Origin: an uncultured Pelagibacteraceae bacterium
GTDB lineage: Bacteria > Pseudomonadota > Alphaproteobacteria > Pelagibacterales > Pelagibacteraceae
Reading direction: 5' to 3'
Length of the DNA stretch: 64,000 nucleotides
Assembly: GCA_902521805.1 (NCBI GenBank)
Contig: CABYTL010000001.1
Span: forward strand, 1-64,000
Shown here: positions 29,246-40,888 of the stretch, piece after piece
How the letters are laid out: every line of letters begins with the position of its first letter
How positions within the stretch are numbered: the first letter of the stretch is position 1
The notes under the pieces: model-generated
Told to the model about the DNA's origin: nothing
The model's database searches: none
Seen by the model: the letters and a program-made list of their open reading frames with translations, nothing else
Position numbers and translations under genes: made by a program

Positions 29246-30631
29246 TTGAATATGAAAAATTGGAAAGTTAATAGCTGGAGAAAGTATCCTGTCAAACATG
29301 TACCTAAGTACGATGATGAGAAGGAACTAAATAGTGTCTTGAATAAATTAAAGACATTTCCTCCTTTAGTTTTTGCAGGCGAAACTAGACATCTAAAAGA
29401 TCAATTAGCAAAAGTTGTGGATGGTAAAGCATTTCTTCTTCAAGGTGGGGACTGTGCAGAAAGTTTCGCAGAATTTCATCCTGATAATATAAGAGATACT
29501 TTTAAAGTTATTCTTCAAATGTCCTTGATATTAACTTACTCAGCATCACTACCAGTGGTTAAGCTTGGAAGAATAGCTGGTCAATTTTCTAAACCAAGGA
29601 GCGCACCTACAGAAAAACAGGGTGATAAAGAATTACCAAGTTACTTGGGTGATAATATTAATGCTATAGAATTTTCTGAAAAAGCTAGAAAAGCAGATCC
29701 TAAAAGATTATTTAAAGCATATTCTCAATCTGCATCTACACTAAATTTATTGAGAGCTTTTTCTAAAGGGGGTTTTGCAGATTTAAATAAGGTTCATTTA
29801 TGGAATTTAGATTATATTAAAAAGAGTCCTCAAGCTAAAAAATTTAAGGATTTAGAAGATAAAATTGCAGATGCATTAGCATTTATGGAAGCATGTGGAA
29901 TAACTTCAGATTTTAATAACAGATTGTATACTGTAAATTTCTGGACATCTCACGAGTCTTTACATTTACCATTTGAAGAAAGCATGACTAGAGTTGATTC
30001 AACTACCGGAGAATATCACGATACTTCTGCACACTTTGTTTGGATTGGTGATAGAACTAGACAACTTGATGGTGGACATGTTGAATTTTGTAAAGGGATT
30101 GAAAATCCGATTGGAATTAAATGTGGTCCGACTTCAAAACCAGACGAAATAGCTAAAATTTGCGAAGTTATAAATCCTAAAAATGAAAAAGGTAAAATAA
30201 CTCTAATCTCTAGATTTGGGCACAAGAATGTTGAAAAATTTTTACCTAAGTTAATTAGAGGTATTAAAAAAGAAGGATTAAACGTTATTTGGTCATGTGA
30301 TCCAATGCATGGAAACACTATGCAATCAACTACAGGTTTTAAAACTAGACCATTTAACGATGTTGTCAGTGAAGTAAAAAATGTTTTTGGTGTTCACCAT
30401 TCAGAGGGATCATACGCTGGTGGTTTGCATGTTGAAATGACGGGACAAGATGTGACTGAATGTACAGGTGGTGCAAGAAAAATATCAGATGCTGATTTGT
30501 CAAGTAGATACCATACTCATTGTGATCCAAGGTTGAACTCTGATCAAGCCTTAGAGCTAGCTTTTTTAATTTCTGATGAGATTAAAAAGAATAGCAGCTA
30601 TTCTAAAAATGCTATCCAAGCGGCATCTTAG
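29246..30631 (+). CDS. class II (plant-type) 3-deoxy-7-phosphoheptulonate synthase
   Basis: LQGGDCAESFAEF, GRIAGQFSKPRS, HFVWIGDRTRQLDGGHVEF, CDPMHGNT. Confidence 0.95.
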   Translation: MNMKNWKVNSWRKYPVKHVPKYDDEKELNSVLNKLKTFPPLVFAGETRHLKDQLAKVVDGKAFLLQGGDCAESFAEFHPDNIRDTFKVILQMSLILTYSASLPVVKLGRIAGQFSKPRSAPTEKQGDKELPSYLGDNINAIEFSEKARKADPKRLFKAYSQSASTLNLLRAFSKGGFADLNKVHLWNLDYIKKSPQAKKFKDLEDKIADALAFMEACGITSDFNNRLYTVNFWTSHESLHLPFEESMTRVDSTTGEYHDTSAHFVWIGDRTRQLDGGHVEFCKGIENPIGIKCGPTSKPDEIAKICEVINPKNEKGKITLISRFGHKNVEKFLPKLIRGIKKEGLNVIWSCDPMHGNTMQSTTGFKTRPFNDVVSEVKNVFGVHHSEGSYAGGLHVEMTGQDVTECTGGARKISDADLSSRYHTHCDPRLNSDQALELAFLISDEIKKNSSYSKNAIQAAS

Positions 30632-30670
30632 TCTATTGTTATCAGTGAAAAGAATATTAAATAATTAGAT

Positions 30671-31408
30671 ATGAATTCTACAGAAAAAGTAAAATATATA
30701 TCTAATTGGATCAAAAATTATGTTGATCAAATGCCCTCAAAAGCCCAATCTTTAGTTATAGGTATATCTGGTGGAATAGATTCTTCAGTTTCAAGTACTC
30801 TGAGCGCTATGACAGGCTTAAAAACAATTGTTTTAACAATGCCAATTAAGCAAATAGAGAACCAACATGATTTGAGCTTGAAACATCAGGAATGGTTAGT
30901 TAAAAACTTTAAGAATGTTGAAAGTCATACGATCAGTCTAGATAAACTATTTGAAACTTTTTCTACAACACTTAATAAGTTTGATAATGAACATGGTTTT
31001 GCCAATTCTAGAGCTAGGTTGAGAATGACCACACTTTATCAAGTGGCAGCAGCTAATAAAGGTATCGTGGTTGGTACAGGTAATAAAGTAGAAGATTTTG
31101 GAGTTGGATTTTATACAAAATATGGAGATGGTGGAGTTGATATTTCTCCAATAGCAGACTGTAACAAAACCCAAGTTTGGGAATTAGGTAAAGAATTAGG
31201 TATATTAAAAGAGATCATCGATGCTCCCCCAACTGACGGTTTATGGGACGATGGAAGAACTGACGAAGGTCAGCTTGGTTTTAATTATAGTGAATTAGAG
31301 GATGCAATGATCAATCCCGACTCACCTCACAAAGCTAAATACGAAAAAATTAGAAAACAAAACTTGCATAAAATGGACCCCATTCCAGTATGTAAAATTC
31401 CTAGTTAA
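30671..31408 (+). CDS. nadE: NAD synthase
   Basis: GISGGIDSSVSSTL PP-loop, VVGTGNKVEDFGVGFYTKYGDGGVDISPI. Confidence 0.93.
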   Translation: MNSTEKVKYISNWIKNYVDQMPSKAQSLVIGISGGIDSSVSSTLSAMTGLKTIVLTMPIKQIENQHDLSLKHQEWLVKNFKNVESHTISLDKLFETFSTTLNKFDNEHGFANSRARLRMTTLYQVAAANKGIVVGTGNKVEDFGVGFYTKYGDGGVDISPIADCNKTQVWELGKELGILKEIIDAPPTDGLWDDGRTDEGQLGFNYSELEDAMINPDSPHKAKYEKIRKQNLHKMDPIPVCKIPS

Positions 31409-31459
31409 TCAATTAGATTAACAAATCATAAAATAAGGTATATTTCTTAATCTAGCGCA

Positions 31460-32806
31460 ATGGATATTTATTTAACAAATAATTTAACTAATAAAAAAGA
31501 AAAGTTTATTCCTCGGGATAACAAAACCATAGGAATGTATGTTTGTGGACCTACAGTTTATGATGATCCACATATTGGAAATGCAAGACCATTAGTTATT
31601 TTTGATATTCTTTTTAAACTACTTAAATATAAATTTACTTCAGTCATATACATTAGAAATATCACAGACATTGATGACAAAATTATAAAATCTTCCAAAG
31701 AGCTAAATATATCATCAAAAGAGTTAACTGATAAAATAACTAAAAATTTTTTAAGTGATTGTTTGTATTTGAATTGTGAGAATCCAACTCATCAACCAAA
31801 GGCAACTGAACATATTGATCTTATGATCGAAATGATAACTGAATTGTTAAAAAAAGGTGTTGCCTACGAAAATAATAAACATATTTATTTTGAAGTAAAA
31901 AAATTTTCCGATTATGGAAAATTATCAAATAAAAAGTTAGAAGATTTGATCGCTGGATCGAGGATCGAAGTAAGTGAAAACAAAAAAAATTCTGAGGATT
32001 TTGTACTATGGAAACCATCAAATGAAGATGAACCTTCATGGAATTCTCCATGGGGAAAAGGAAGACCAGGCTGGCATTTAGAATGCTCCGCCATGTCAAA
32101 AAAATTTTTAGGTAATGAATTCGATATTCATGGAGGAGGTATAGACTTAATATTTCCTCATCACGAAAATGAAATTGCACAATCAAGATGCGCCAATGAA
32201 ACAAAAAGTTTTGCTAATTACTGGATTCATAATGCTTTTATTACTATGTCAAATGAAAAAATGGCTAAGTCCCAAGGTAATATTCTTAAGATCAAAGATT
32301 TTAGAAAAAAAATGAGTGGTCAAGTTTTAAGATTAGCTTTAATGAGCACTCATTATAAACAACCTTTAGACTGGAATAATAAACTTTTAGATGATTGTCA
32401 AAATACATTAGATAAATGGTACCTTATATATTCAGATAAGTTAAAAAGTAAAAATGAAATTTCAGAAGAAATCCTAAAACCATTACATGAAGATCTTAAC
32501 ACTCCTGGATATATTGCTAATTTACACCAACTTTATGAAAATGCAAAAAAAGGCAAGGATCAAGAATTATTTATCTCTGCTTGTAAGTTTGTTGGATTCT
32601 TTTGTGAAAGTATTGAAACTTGGGAAAAATTTAAAAAAGACAAAGTATCTATCAATGAGTCTGAAATACAAAAAAGGATAGAATTAAGAAATAAAGCTAG
32701 GAAAAATAAAGATTATAAAGAAGCAGATAGAATTAGAGATGAGCTTTTAGACAAAGGTGTTTTAATAGAAGATAAAGATGGTACAACACTTTGGAAATTT
32801 AAATGA
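31460..32806 (+). CDS. cysS: cysteinyl-tRNA synthetase
   Basis: MYVCGPTVYDDPHIGNARP, WHLECSAMS, HHENEIAQSRC, KMAKSQGN. Confidence 0.97.
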   Translation: MDIYLTNNLTNKKEKFIPRDNKTIGMYVCGPTVYDDPHIGNARPLVIFDILFKLLKYKFTSVIYIRNITDIDDKIIKSSKELNISSKELTDKITKNFLSDCLYLNCENPTHQPKATEHIDLMIEMITELLKKGVAYENNKHIYFEVKKFSDYGKLSNKKLEDLIAGSRIEVSENKKNSEDFVLWKPSNEDEPSWNSPWGKGRPGWHLECSAMSKKFLGNEFDIHGGGIDLIFPHHENEIAQSRCANETKSFANYWIHNAFITMSNEKMAKSQGNILKIKDFRKKMSGQVLRLALMSTHYKQPLDWNNKLLDDCQNTLDKWYLIYSDKLKSKNEISEEILKPLHEDLNTPGYIANLHQLYENAKKGKDQELFISACKFVGFFCESIETWEKFKKDKVSINESEIQKRIELRNKARKNKDYKEADRIRDELLDKGVLIEDKDGTTLWKFK

Positions 32807-34404
32807 GTAAAGACAGATTATATATTTTTGATACGACATTAAGAGATGGTGCTCAAACCCAAGGTGTACATTTTTCTATAGATGAAAAAACAAAAATTGC
32901 TCATGCATTAGATAGCTTGGGCGTAGATTATATTGAGGGTGGCTGGCCAGGTGCAAATCCCTCAGATACTGATTTTTTTCAAAAAGATTTAAATTTAAAG
33001 AATTCAAAATTTACAGCTTTCGGAATGACAAAAAAATCTGGACGAAGCGCTGAAAATGATCCTGGTTTATCAGCTATTATGAATTCCAATACCCACTCAG
33101 TTTGTTTAGTTGGAAAGGCTTGGGATTTTCATGTTGATGTTGCTTTAGGAATATCAAATGAAGAAAATTTAGAAAACATTAGAGAGACAACAAAACATTT
33201 TGTAAAGAATGATAAGGAATTTATGTTTGATGCTGAACATTTTTTTGATGGCTATAAATCAAATCCAAAATATGCATTAGAATGTATTAAAGCTGCTTAT
33301 GATAATGGGGCTAAATGGATAGTCTTATGTGATACAAATGGAGGAACACTTCCTCATGAAGTTTCTAAAATTGTTAAAGAAGTATCAGAACATATTCCTG
33401 GTGAGAATTTAGGTATACATGCCCATAATGACACAGGTAATGCAGTAGCAAATTCAATTGCAGCTGTCTTATCAGGTGTGAGACAAATTCAGGGAACAAT
33501 TAATGGTTTAGGTGAAAGGTGTGGTAATGCTAATCTAATGTCTATAATTCCAACGTTCCATCTTAAAAAAGAATTGTATGATAAATATGAAACAAATATC
33601 AAGGAAAAAAATATTAAGCAGATCACACAATGTTCAAGACTACTTGATGAAATATTAAACAGAAAACCTAATAAACATTTGCCATATGTTGGTGCTGCAG
33701 CATTTTCTCATAAAGGTGGCTTGCACGTATCTGCTGTTCAAAAAGATCCCAAAACTTATGAGCACATAAGTCCCGAAGAAGTTGGCAATAACAGAAATAT
33801 TATTGTTTCAGATCAATCAGGAAAATCAAATATCCTATCGAGACTTAAAACAATAGGAATTGAAATTGAGGAAAATGATCCAAAGGTAAAAAAATTGCTT
33901 GATGAAGTGAAGGATAGGGAATTCATAGGCTATAGCTATGATGGGGCAGATGCTTCATTTGAATTGCTAGCAAGAAGGGTAATGGGTGAAATTCCAAGAT
34001 ATATCTCTATTAAAGAATATGATGTTTCAGTATCAAAAAATGATAAAGACCAAATTTTATCTAAAGCTAAAGCTAAATTAGAAGTTGATGGTGAACAAAT
34101 TATTTGTGAAGGCGAGGGGAATGGACCAGTTCATGCACTAGACAATGCTATCAGAAACAATGTTACTAAATTGGTGAAGTATTCTGAATATTTGAAGGAT
34201 TTAAAGCTTGTGGATTATAAAGTAAGAATTCTTAATACAGGTACTGAAGCAACAACAAGAGTATCAATAGAAAGCACAGACTCTCAAGGAAAAAATTGGT
34301 TTACAATTGGTGTTTCTCCAAACATTATAGATGCTTCTTTTAAAGCACTAATTGACAGTCTTGATTTTAAATTATTTAAAGATAAAGCACCTGCAAGCAA
34401 ATAA
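32803..34404 (+). CDS. cimA: citramalate synthase (LeuA/CimA family)
   Basis: FDTTLRDGAQTQGVHFSIDEK, GIHAHNDTGNAVANS, NGLGERCGNANLMS. N-terminal layout matches CimA. Confidence 0.88.
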   Translation: MSKDRLYIFDTTLRDGAQTQGVHFSIDEKTKIAHALDSLGVDYIEGGWPGANPSDTDFFQKDLNLKNSKFTAFGMTKKSGRSAENDPGLSAIMNSNTHSVCLVGKAWDFHVDVALGISNEENLENIRETTKHFVKNDKEFMFDAEHFFDGYKSNPKYALECIKAAYDNGAKWIVLCDTNGGTLPHEVSKIVKEVSEHIPGENLGIHAHNDTGNAVANSIAAVLSGVRQIQGTINGLGERCGNANLMSIIPTFHLKKELYDKYETNIKEKNIKQITQCSRLLDEILNRKPNKHLPYVGAAAFSHKGGLHVSAVQKDPKTYEHISPEEVGNNRNIIVSDQSGKSNILSRLKTIGIEIEENDPKVKKLLDEVKDREFIGYSYDGADASFELLARRVMGEIPRYISIKEYDVSVSKNDKDQILSKAKAKLEVDGEQIICEGEGNGPVHALDNAIRNNVTKLVKYSEYLKDLKLVDYKVRILNTGTEATTRVSIESTDSQGKNWFTIGVSPNIIDASFKALIDSLDFKLFKDKAPASK

Positions 34405-34429
34405 CAGTATATGAATATAATTGTAGTTA

Positions 34430-35143
34430 ATGAGTAAAAACAATATCTCATTTATTCTAAACAAACCTCAGCTATCTGAAAATATAGGAGCAAGTGCAAG
34501 AGCAATCAAAAATTTTGATTTTAAAAAATTAGTTATTGTGAACCCAAGGCCTATTTTTCCTAACGATAAAATTTTTGCAACTTCAGTAGGAGCAAAAAAT
34601 ATAATAAAGGAAAGTGAGGTTTATGAAAATATTGAAAAAGCGATTGAAAACGTTGATATTGTTATTGCGACATCTGCTAGGTTTAGAAATAAAAACATTA
34701 AACATATTAATTTAGAGGGTCTCAAAAAAATCAATTTTAAAAAGAAGGTTGGCTTTTTATTTGGGTCAGAGGCTTCAGGATTATCCAATAATGAGATTGG
34801 TTATGCAAATTACACTCTACAAATACCTACTAACCCAAAATTTAAATCGTTAAACCTATCTCATAGTTTAATAATTATTGCTCAAATTGTTGCAAGCATA
34901 ATAAAGCTTAAAACAAAACCATATATAAGATCGAAAAAAGTTAGAACTGCTTCAAAAAAAGAAATTCAATCAGTGGTCAATCTTTGTTTAAAAAACTTAG
35001 AAGACATAAATTTCTTTAAACCTATAGAAAAAAAACCAAAAATGTTGCAAAACTTAAAAAATATTTTTTACAAAATGGACTTATCTGATAAAGAAACACG
35101 GATTTTATCAAGTGTATTTGCTAGTTTAGGTAAAAAACGTTGA
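34430..35143 (+). CDS. SpoU/TrmJ-family RNA 2'-O-methyltransferase
   Basis: LNKPQLSENIGASARAIKNF, FLFGSEASGLSNNEI, IPTNPKFKSLNLSHSLIII. Confidence 0.88.
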   Translation: MSKNNISFILNKPQLSENIGASARAIKNFDFKKLVIVNPRPIFPNDKIFATSVGAKNIIKESEVYENIEKAIENVDIVIATSARFRNKNIKHINLEGLKKINFKKKVGFLFGSEASGLSNNEIGYANYTLQIPTNPKFKSLNLSHSLIIIAQIVASIIKLKTKPYIRSKKVRTASKKEIQSVVNLCLKNLEDINFFKPIEKKPKMLQNLKNIFYKMDLSDKETRILSSVFASLGKKR

Positions 35144-35183
35144 TTGACAAAATATAGAGTAAGTTTATAAAGCCGGGTACTAA

Positions 35184-35801
35184 ATGACAAAAAGATTAAA
35201 CTCTAAACATAAAGTTGATAGAAGATTAAAAGTTAATCTTTGGGGAAGACCAAAGAGCCCTTTTAATACAAGAGCATATGGCCCGGGTCAACATGGTCAA
35301 ACCAGATCTTCAAAACCATCAGATTATGGTATTCAGCTTCAAGCCAAGCAAAAATTAAAATCTTATTATGGAAATATTAATGAAAGACAGTTTAGAAATA
35401 TTTATAAAAAAGCTTCAATGTTAAAAGGTGATACAAGCGAAAATCTTATAGGCTTATTAGAGAGAAGGCTTGATGCAATTATTTATAGAGCCAAATTTGC
35501 CACAACAATATTTTCTGCAAGACAACTAATTAACCATGGTCATGTAAAAGTTAATGGGAAAAAAGTTAATATTGCTTCATATTTAATTCGAGAAGAAGAC
35601 TCTATTGAAATAAGAGATAAGTCTAAACAACTTGCTATCATTGATATTGCTCTTGCTAATAAAGAAAGAGAAATCCCTGAATATATTCAGATGGATGAAA
35701 AAAATAAAAAACTAAAATTTGTTAGAGTTCCAAAATTTGAGGAAGTTCCTTATCCAATAGTTATGGAGCCAAATTTAGTTATTGAATATTATTCAAGATA
35801 A
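35184..35801 (+). CDS. rpsD: 30S ribosomal protein S4
   Basis: S4 N-terminal and S4 RNA-binding domain: [37 protein letters not shown]. Confidence 0.97.
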   Translation: MTKRLNSKHKVDRRLKVNLWGRPKSPFNTRAYGPGQHGQTRSSKPSDYGIQLQAKQKLKSYYGNINERQFRNIYKKASMLKGDTSENLIGLLERRLDAIIYRAKFATTIFSARQLINHGHVKVNGKKVNIASYLIREEDSIEIRDKSKQLAIIDIALANKEREIPEYIQMDEKNKKLKFVRVPKFEEVPYPIVMEPNLVIEYYSR

Positions 35802-35806
35802 CAATT

Positions 35807-36418
35807 TTGATCAAACGGTCTTCAAAAAAATTTATTGAGGAATTATTAGAAAAAAATTCTGATTGGAATGTTTTGGATATTGGTTGCGGATATACAGCTA
35901 ATAAAAGGGCAGATGTTATTTGTGACACTCAAGATTTATCTCATTTTTACAAAGATAGAAATTTTATAAAACTTAATGATAAAATTCTTCCCTTTAAAGA
36001 TAAGGAATTTGATTTTGTAATAACATCACATGTAATAGAACATGTAACAGATGTTAATTTTTTTATAAAAGAATTACAAAGAATATCAAATAAAGGATAT
36101 ATTGAATTGCCGACAATATTGGAAGATAACCTGGTGTTTGAAAATAAAAATGATCATGTTTGGCATACTGAGTTTGACGATGTAAATAATCGATTGGTAA
36201 TTTCGAAAAGAAATCAGTATTTAGAACCTGTCTTAACAGTTTCATCTGCAAAAAAATTTGCCAAATATTTTAGGCAAAGTCTAATTCTTGAATTACTATG
36301 GGAAGAATCTATAGAATTCGACACAAAAACAGAAAATAATATAAGTTTTGAAAAAATATCTAGGTTATCTTTATTACGTAAATTTTTTTCTAAGCTATTT
36401 AGAAATCTAGTAAAATAG
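35807..36418 (+). CDS. class I SAM-dependent methyltransferase-like protein
   Basis: WNVLDIGCGYTANKRADVICD, FDFVITSHVIEHV. Non-ATG start. Confidence 0.75.
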   Translation: MIKRSSKKFIEELLEKNSDWNVLDIGCGYTANKRADVICDTQDLSHFYKDRNFIKLNDKILPFKDKEFDFVITSHVIEHVTDVNFFIKELQRISNKGYIELPTILEDNLVFENKNDHVWHTEFDDVNNRLVISKRNQYLEPVLTVSSAKKFAKYFRQSLILELLWEESIEFDTKTENNISFEKISRLSLLRKFFSKLFRNLVK

Positions 36419-36422
36419 AAAA

Positions 36423-36758
36423 TTAATTTTTTTTATATTCAATTCCTTTATCTTCAAATATCTTTTTTAGCTCTCCATTTTCATACATTTCTTTTATTAT
36501 GTCACAACCACCAACAAATTCTTTTTTAATGTACAATTGAGGAATTGTTGGCCAATCACTATAAATTTTAATGCCTTCTCTTAATTTTTGATTTTCCAAA
36601 ACATTCACACCTTGGAAATTTACTTCTAATATTTTTAAAATATTTGAAACTGCCATTGAAAAACCACATTGTGGCGCGTCTGGCGTTCCTTTCATAAACA
36701 AACATACTTCATTACTATCTATTTGGTTTTGAATTGTATTTTTTGTCTGTTCATCCAT
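36423..36758 (-). CDS. grxD: monothiol glutaredoxin (Grx4/GrxD family)
   Basis: VCLFMKGTPDAPQCGFSMAV, DWPTIPQLYIKKEFVGGCDI. Confidence 0.92.
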   Translation of the reverse strand: MDEQTKNTIQNQIDSNEVCLFMKGTPDAPQCGFSMAVSNILKILEVNFQGVNVLENQKLREGIKIYSDWPTIPQLYIKKEFVGGCDIIKEMYENGELKKIFEDKGIEYKKN

Positions 36759-36988
36759 TATTGCTCCTTTGTTTTAATTGCTAGTGCATGTAATTCATTT
36801 CCCATTTTACCTTTTAAAGAATTATAAACCATTTTATGTTGATCAATCTTACTTTTACCAGAAAATTGAGAAGAAGTAATTGTAGCTGAATAGTGATTAC
36901 CATCTCCAGCTAAATCTTGAATCTCAACTTTAGCATCAGTTAATGACTCTTTAATTAAATTTTCAATTTCTTTAAGATCCATTGCCAT
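36758..36988 (-). CDS. BolA-family protein
   Basis: 76 aa, SGKSKIDQHKMVYNSLKGKMGNELHALAIKT, adjacent to grxD. Confidence 0.9.
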   Translation of the reverse strand: MAMDLKEIENLIKESLTDAKVEIQDLAGDGNHYSATITSSQFSGKSKIDQHKMVYNSLKGKMGNELHALAIKTKEQ

Positions 36989-39180
36989 TATTTGCTCATA
37001 TATTTATTTAACCAACTTGTATTAGATGTTTTTAATTCGTCAATTGTAACTTTTGTCTTATCATTAATATATAAATATTTCTCATTTACAGTTCCAAGTT
37101 TATCAAAATGTACTGCATTTTTGTTTAGAATATCAATTACTTTTTCTTGATCCTTTTTGGTTATTTCTATCAAATATCTTCCCTGATCTTCTGAAAAAAA
37201 ATAATCTATTTCATTCATTAAATATTTTGATTTTTCTAAATAAATTCCTTTGTTGCCCTTAATACACATTTTGCTTAAAGCTACAATTATACCTCCTAAA
37301 GAAATATCGTGAGCACTTTTAATTAAACCGTTATCACTTAATTTTAATAATGTTTCTCCATTATTTTTTTCATTGAAAAGGTTTACTTCTGGAGGTGGGC
37401 CATTTTTTTCATCTAAAATATTTCTAGCAAATATACTTTGATCAATATGACCTTCGGTTTTACCAATAACCAAAACTATATTACCAATCTCTTTCAAATC
37501 CATTGTAACCATTTTTGTGTAATCTTTGATTAAACCTACTCCACCTATAGAGGGAGTTGGCTTGATCCCAATATCCTTAGTTTGATTATAAAAAGATACA
37601 TTTCCTGAAACTACTGGAAATTTAAGATATTTACTCGCTTCTGCTATTCCCTGAACACATTCTACAAATTCCCCCATATTTTCCTCTTTCTCTGGGCTAC
37701 CGAAATTTAAACAATTAGTTATAGCAATCGGTTTTGCTCCGACTGAAATAAGATTTCTGAAACTTTCACAAACTACCTGTTTTCCTCCAGTAAGCGGATG
37801 TGCCCAACAATATACTGCTGATGAGTCAACACTAGCTGCAATAGCTTTTTGAGTTCCATGAACTCGTACAACGCCTGAGTCACCACCTGGTTTCTGAATA
37901 GTATCGCCCATGACAGTATGATCATATTGTTGCCAGATCCATTCTTTTGAACATATATTAGGATTAGATAATATTTTTTTTAGGACATCAATAATATTCA
38001 TATCTTTTTGGTTTATTTTTTTGATTTTATTTTTTTTTGGAAGTTTTGCTTTTTTCCACTTACGATCATACATTGGTGCGTTTTCTACTAATATATTAAT
38101 TGGAATATCTGATACTTTTTCATTATTAAAAAAAAGTTCTATTTTTTTTGAGTTATTTGTTTTACCAATTACCGCAAAGTCTAAATTCCATTTGTGAAAA
38201 ATATTTTTTGCTATTTCCTCTTTTCCACTTTCAAGTACAATCAACATTCTTTCTTGACTTTCTGAAAGCATAATTTCATAGGGCGTCATATTTGTTTCTC
38301 TAGTTGGAACTTTATTTAAATTTATCTCTATTCCCAAGTTTCCTTTTGATGCCATTTCTATACTTGAAGATGTTAATCCAGCAGCTCCCATATCTTGAAT
38401 AGCTATAATAGAGTCACCAGACATTAATTCTAAACAAGCCTCTAGTAAAAGTTTTTCCGTAAAAGGATCTCCAACTTGAACAGTTGGTTTTTTATCCTCA
38501 ATTTTTTCATCAAAACTCGCAGAAGCCATGCTAGCACCATGTATTCCGTCACGACCTGTTTTAGAACCCACATAAATGACAGGCTTATTTATTCCAGTTG
38601 CTTTTGAATAAAAAATTTTATTTTTTTTTACCAATCCTAAAGTCATTGCATTTACAAGAATATTTCCATTATATGAACTATCAAAACTTGTTTGACCTGC
38701 AATAGTTGGGACTCCAATACAATTTCCGTATCCACCAATCCCGTGCACAACACCTCTAAGCAAGTTTTTTGTTTTTTTATTTTGTGTTGAACCAAAGTGA
38801 ATTGAATTTAAGTTAGCTATAGGTCTAGCTCCCATTGTAAAAACGTCTCTCATTATACCCCCAACACCTGTTGCAGCACCTTGGTAAGGCTCTATAAAAG
38901 ATGGATGATTATGACTTTCAATTTTAAATACAATTGCATCGCCATCACCAATATCAACAACACCTGCATTTTCACCAGGTCCTTGAATTACTTGTTTTCC
39001 TTTAGTTGGAAGTTTTTTTAAATGCAAACGTGAAGATTTATATGAACAATGTTCATTCCACATTGCTGAGAATATTCCAAGTTCAGTTAAATTAGGAGTT
39101 CTTTTAAGTAATTCACATATTTTTTTGTATTCTTGATTGTTAAGACCATGATCGATGGCAATTTTTTCGTTTACTATCAT
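36988..39180 (-). CDS. purL: phosphoribosylformylglycinamidine synthase subunit PurL
   Basis: [45 protein letters not shown]. Confidence 0.96.
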   Translation of the reverse strand: MIVNEKIAIDHGLNNQEYKKICELLKRTPNLTELGIFSAMWNEHCSYKSSRLHLKKLPTKGKQVIQGPGENAGVVDIGDGDAIVFKIESHNHPSFIEPYQGAATGVGGIMRDVFTMGARPIANLNSIHFGSTQNKKTKNLLRGVVHGIGGYGNCIGVPTIAGQTSFDSSYNGNILVNAMTLGLVKKNKIFYSKATGINKPVIYVGSKTGRDGIHGASMASASFDEKIEDKKPTVQVGDPFTEKLLLEACLELMSGDSIIAIQDMGAAGLTSSSIEMASKGNLGIEINLNKVPTRETNMTPYEIMLSESQERMLIVLESGKEEIAKNIFHKWNLDFAVIGKTNNSKKIELFFNNEKVSDIPINILVENAPMYDRKWKKAKLPKKNKIKKINQKDMNIIDVLKKILSNPNICSKEWIWQQYDHTVMGDTIQKPGGDSGVVRVHGTQKAIAASVDSSAVYCWAHPLTGGKQVVCESFRNLISVGAKPIAITNCLNFGSPEKEENMGEFVECVQGIAEASKYLKFPVVSGNVSFYNQTKDIGIKPTPSIGGVGLIKDYTKMVTMDLKEIGNIVLVIGKTEGHIDQSIFARNILDEKNGPPPEVNLFNEKNNGETLLKLSDNGLIKSAHDISLGGIIVALSKMCIKGNKGIYLEKSKYLMNEIDYFFSEDQGRYLIEITKKDQEKVIDILNKNAVHFDKLGTVNEKYLYINDKTKVTIDELKTSNTSWLNKYMSK

Positions 39181-39860
39181 TTGATATTATTAATTAAATT
39201 ATTAAAAAATAATGACCCATCTTCACCTGATAATGATAAGTCAATCATTCTCTCTGGATGAGGCATCATTCCCAATACATTTTTTTTTTTATTGAATACA
39301 CCCGCAATATTATTGATTGATCCATTAGGATTAAATTTTTTTTCTACCTCACCATTTTGGCTACAATAATTTAATGCAATTTGTTGATTATCTTGAATCT
39401 CTTTTAATTGATCAGAAGTACAAAAATAATTCCCTTCATTATGAGCAATGTGCAATTCTAAGATATCATTCTCAATATTCTTAAAATAAGTATTTTGTTT
39501 GTTATTAATTTTGACAAAAACATTTTTGCAAATAAATTCTAAATACTTATTTCTCAATAATGCACCAGGAACTAGACCAGTTTCAACTAAAATTTGAAAC
39601 CCATTACAAATACCAATCACCATCCCGCCAGTATTTGCAAAGTTTAATACAGCTTTCATTATTTTCGATTTTGAAGCCATACTTCCACATCTTAAATAAT
39701 CACCGTAAGAAAATCCTCCAGGCAAGACAACAATATCACTTTTTGGAAGTTCTATATCACCATGCCATACCATTTTATTTTTGAAACCAAATTTTTTTAA
39801 AGCTACGTCCATGTCTCTGTCACAATTTGATCCAGGAAAAGTTATAACAGCTGATTTCAT
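39177..39860 (-). CDS. purQ: phosphoribosylformylglycinamidine synthase subunit PurQ
   Basis: [36 protein letters not shown]. Confidence 0.95.
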   Translation of the reverse strand: MKSAVITFPGSNCDRDMDVALKKFGFKNKMVWHGDIELPKSDIVVLPGGFSYGDYLRCGSMASKSKIMKAVLNFANTGGMVIGICNGFQILVETGLVPGALLRNKYLEFICKNVFVKINNKQNTYFKNIENDILELHIAHNEGNYFCTSDQLKEIQDNQQIALNYCSQNGEVEKKFNPNGSINNIAGVFNKKKNVLGMMPHPERMIDLSLSGEDGSLFFNNLINNIK

Positions 39861-39863
39861 TAA

Positions 39864-40106
39864 TTATTGAGCATCAATAATTTCATAATTTTCAATCACA
39901 AGATTAGCCAAGAGTTTTTTACACATTTCCTCAACTTTATCTTTAGCTCTTTTGGTCTCAGTTTCTTTAATATCTATTTCAAAATATTTTCCCTGTCTAA
40001 CTTCGGAAATATTATTGAAACCCATACCCTCTAAAGCTTGATGAATCACTTTACCTTGTGGATCTAGTACGTCCTTTTTTAAAGTAATAATTATCGATAC
40101 TTTCAT
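39864..40106 (-). CDS. purS: phosphoribosylformylglycinamidine synthase subunit PurS
   Basis: 80 aa: [24 protein letters not shown], in pur order. Confidence 0.93.
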   Translation of the reverse strand: MKVSIIITLKKDVLDPQGKVIHQALEGMGFNNISEVRQGKYFEIDIKETETKRAKDKVEEMCKKLLANLVIENYEIIDAQ

Positions 40107-40888
40107 TTGCGTTTACTTTTTACTGAAGATAGTTTTGTGATGTTTACAACTGATACATTTGTTTGTTCATGGAGAATACCAAGTCTTCTTGCAACTTCTG
40201 AATATGCTGGAATAAGATCACCCAAACCTTTTCTAAATCTATCTTTATCTAATTTTTTATCAGTTACACTATCCCAAAGCCTGCATGTATCTGGGCTTAT
40301 CTCATCAGCTAGAATTACCTCAGATTTTCCGTCTGATTTGAGTCTTCCAAATTCTAGTTTAAAATCTATTAATCTAATATTTACCCCTCTAAACATTCCA
40401 ACCATAAAATCGTTAATTCTTAAAATCATTTTTTTTATTTTTTTTATTTCATCTTTTTCAGCCCATTCAAATGCATAAATATGTTCCTCTGAAATTAATG
40501 GATCACCTAATTTGTCATCTTTTAAGCAGTATTCTATGAGAGGTTCTTTTAAAATAGTACCGTCCTCAATAGAAAGTCTTTTTGTGATAGAGCCAGACGC
40601 AACATTTCTTACTATAAATTCTATAGGAATTATCTCTACTAACTTTACAACTTGTTCACGCATATTTAATCTTTTTACAAGATGATTTTTAATCCCTATT
40701 TGAGATAAATTTGAGAGAATATGCTCAGAAATTCTATTATTTAAAACACCTTTTCCTTCGATTACACTTTTTTTTTGGTTATTAAAAGCGGTTGCATCAT
40801 CTTTAAAGTATTGAATTACTAAATTTTTATCTGTAGTAGCATAAATGATCTTAGCTTTTCCCTCGTAAAGTTTTTTACCTTTTCTCAT
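40103..40888 (-). CDS. purC: SAICAR synthetase
   Basis: [37 protein letters not shown]. Confidence 0.96.
   Translation of the reverse strand: MRKGKKLYEGKAKIIYATTDKNLVIQYFKDDATAFNNQKKSVIEGKGVLNNRISEHILSNLSQIGIKNHLVKRLNMREQVVKLVEIIPIEFIVRNVASGSITKRLSIEDGTILKEPLIEYCLKDDKLGDPLISEEHIYAFEWAEKDEIKKIKKMILRINDFMVGMFRGVNIRLIDFKLEFGRLKSDGKSEVILADEISPDTCRLWDSVTDKKLDKDRFRKGLGDLIPAYSEVARRLGILHEQTNVSVVNITKLSSVKSKRK

Noticed and set aside
31821-32204. Minus-strand 127-aa ORF
   Set aside because: Antisense shadow of cysS, which carries all synthetase motifs.
40107-40478. Plus-strand 123-aa ORF
   Set aside because: Antisense to purC; Ser/Phe/Leu-rich composition typical of AT-rich shadow ORFs.
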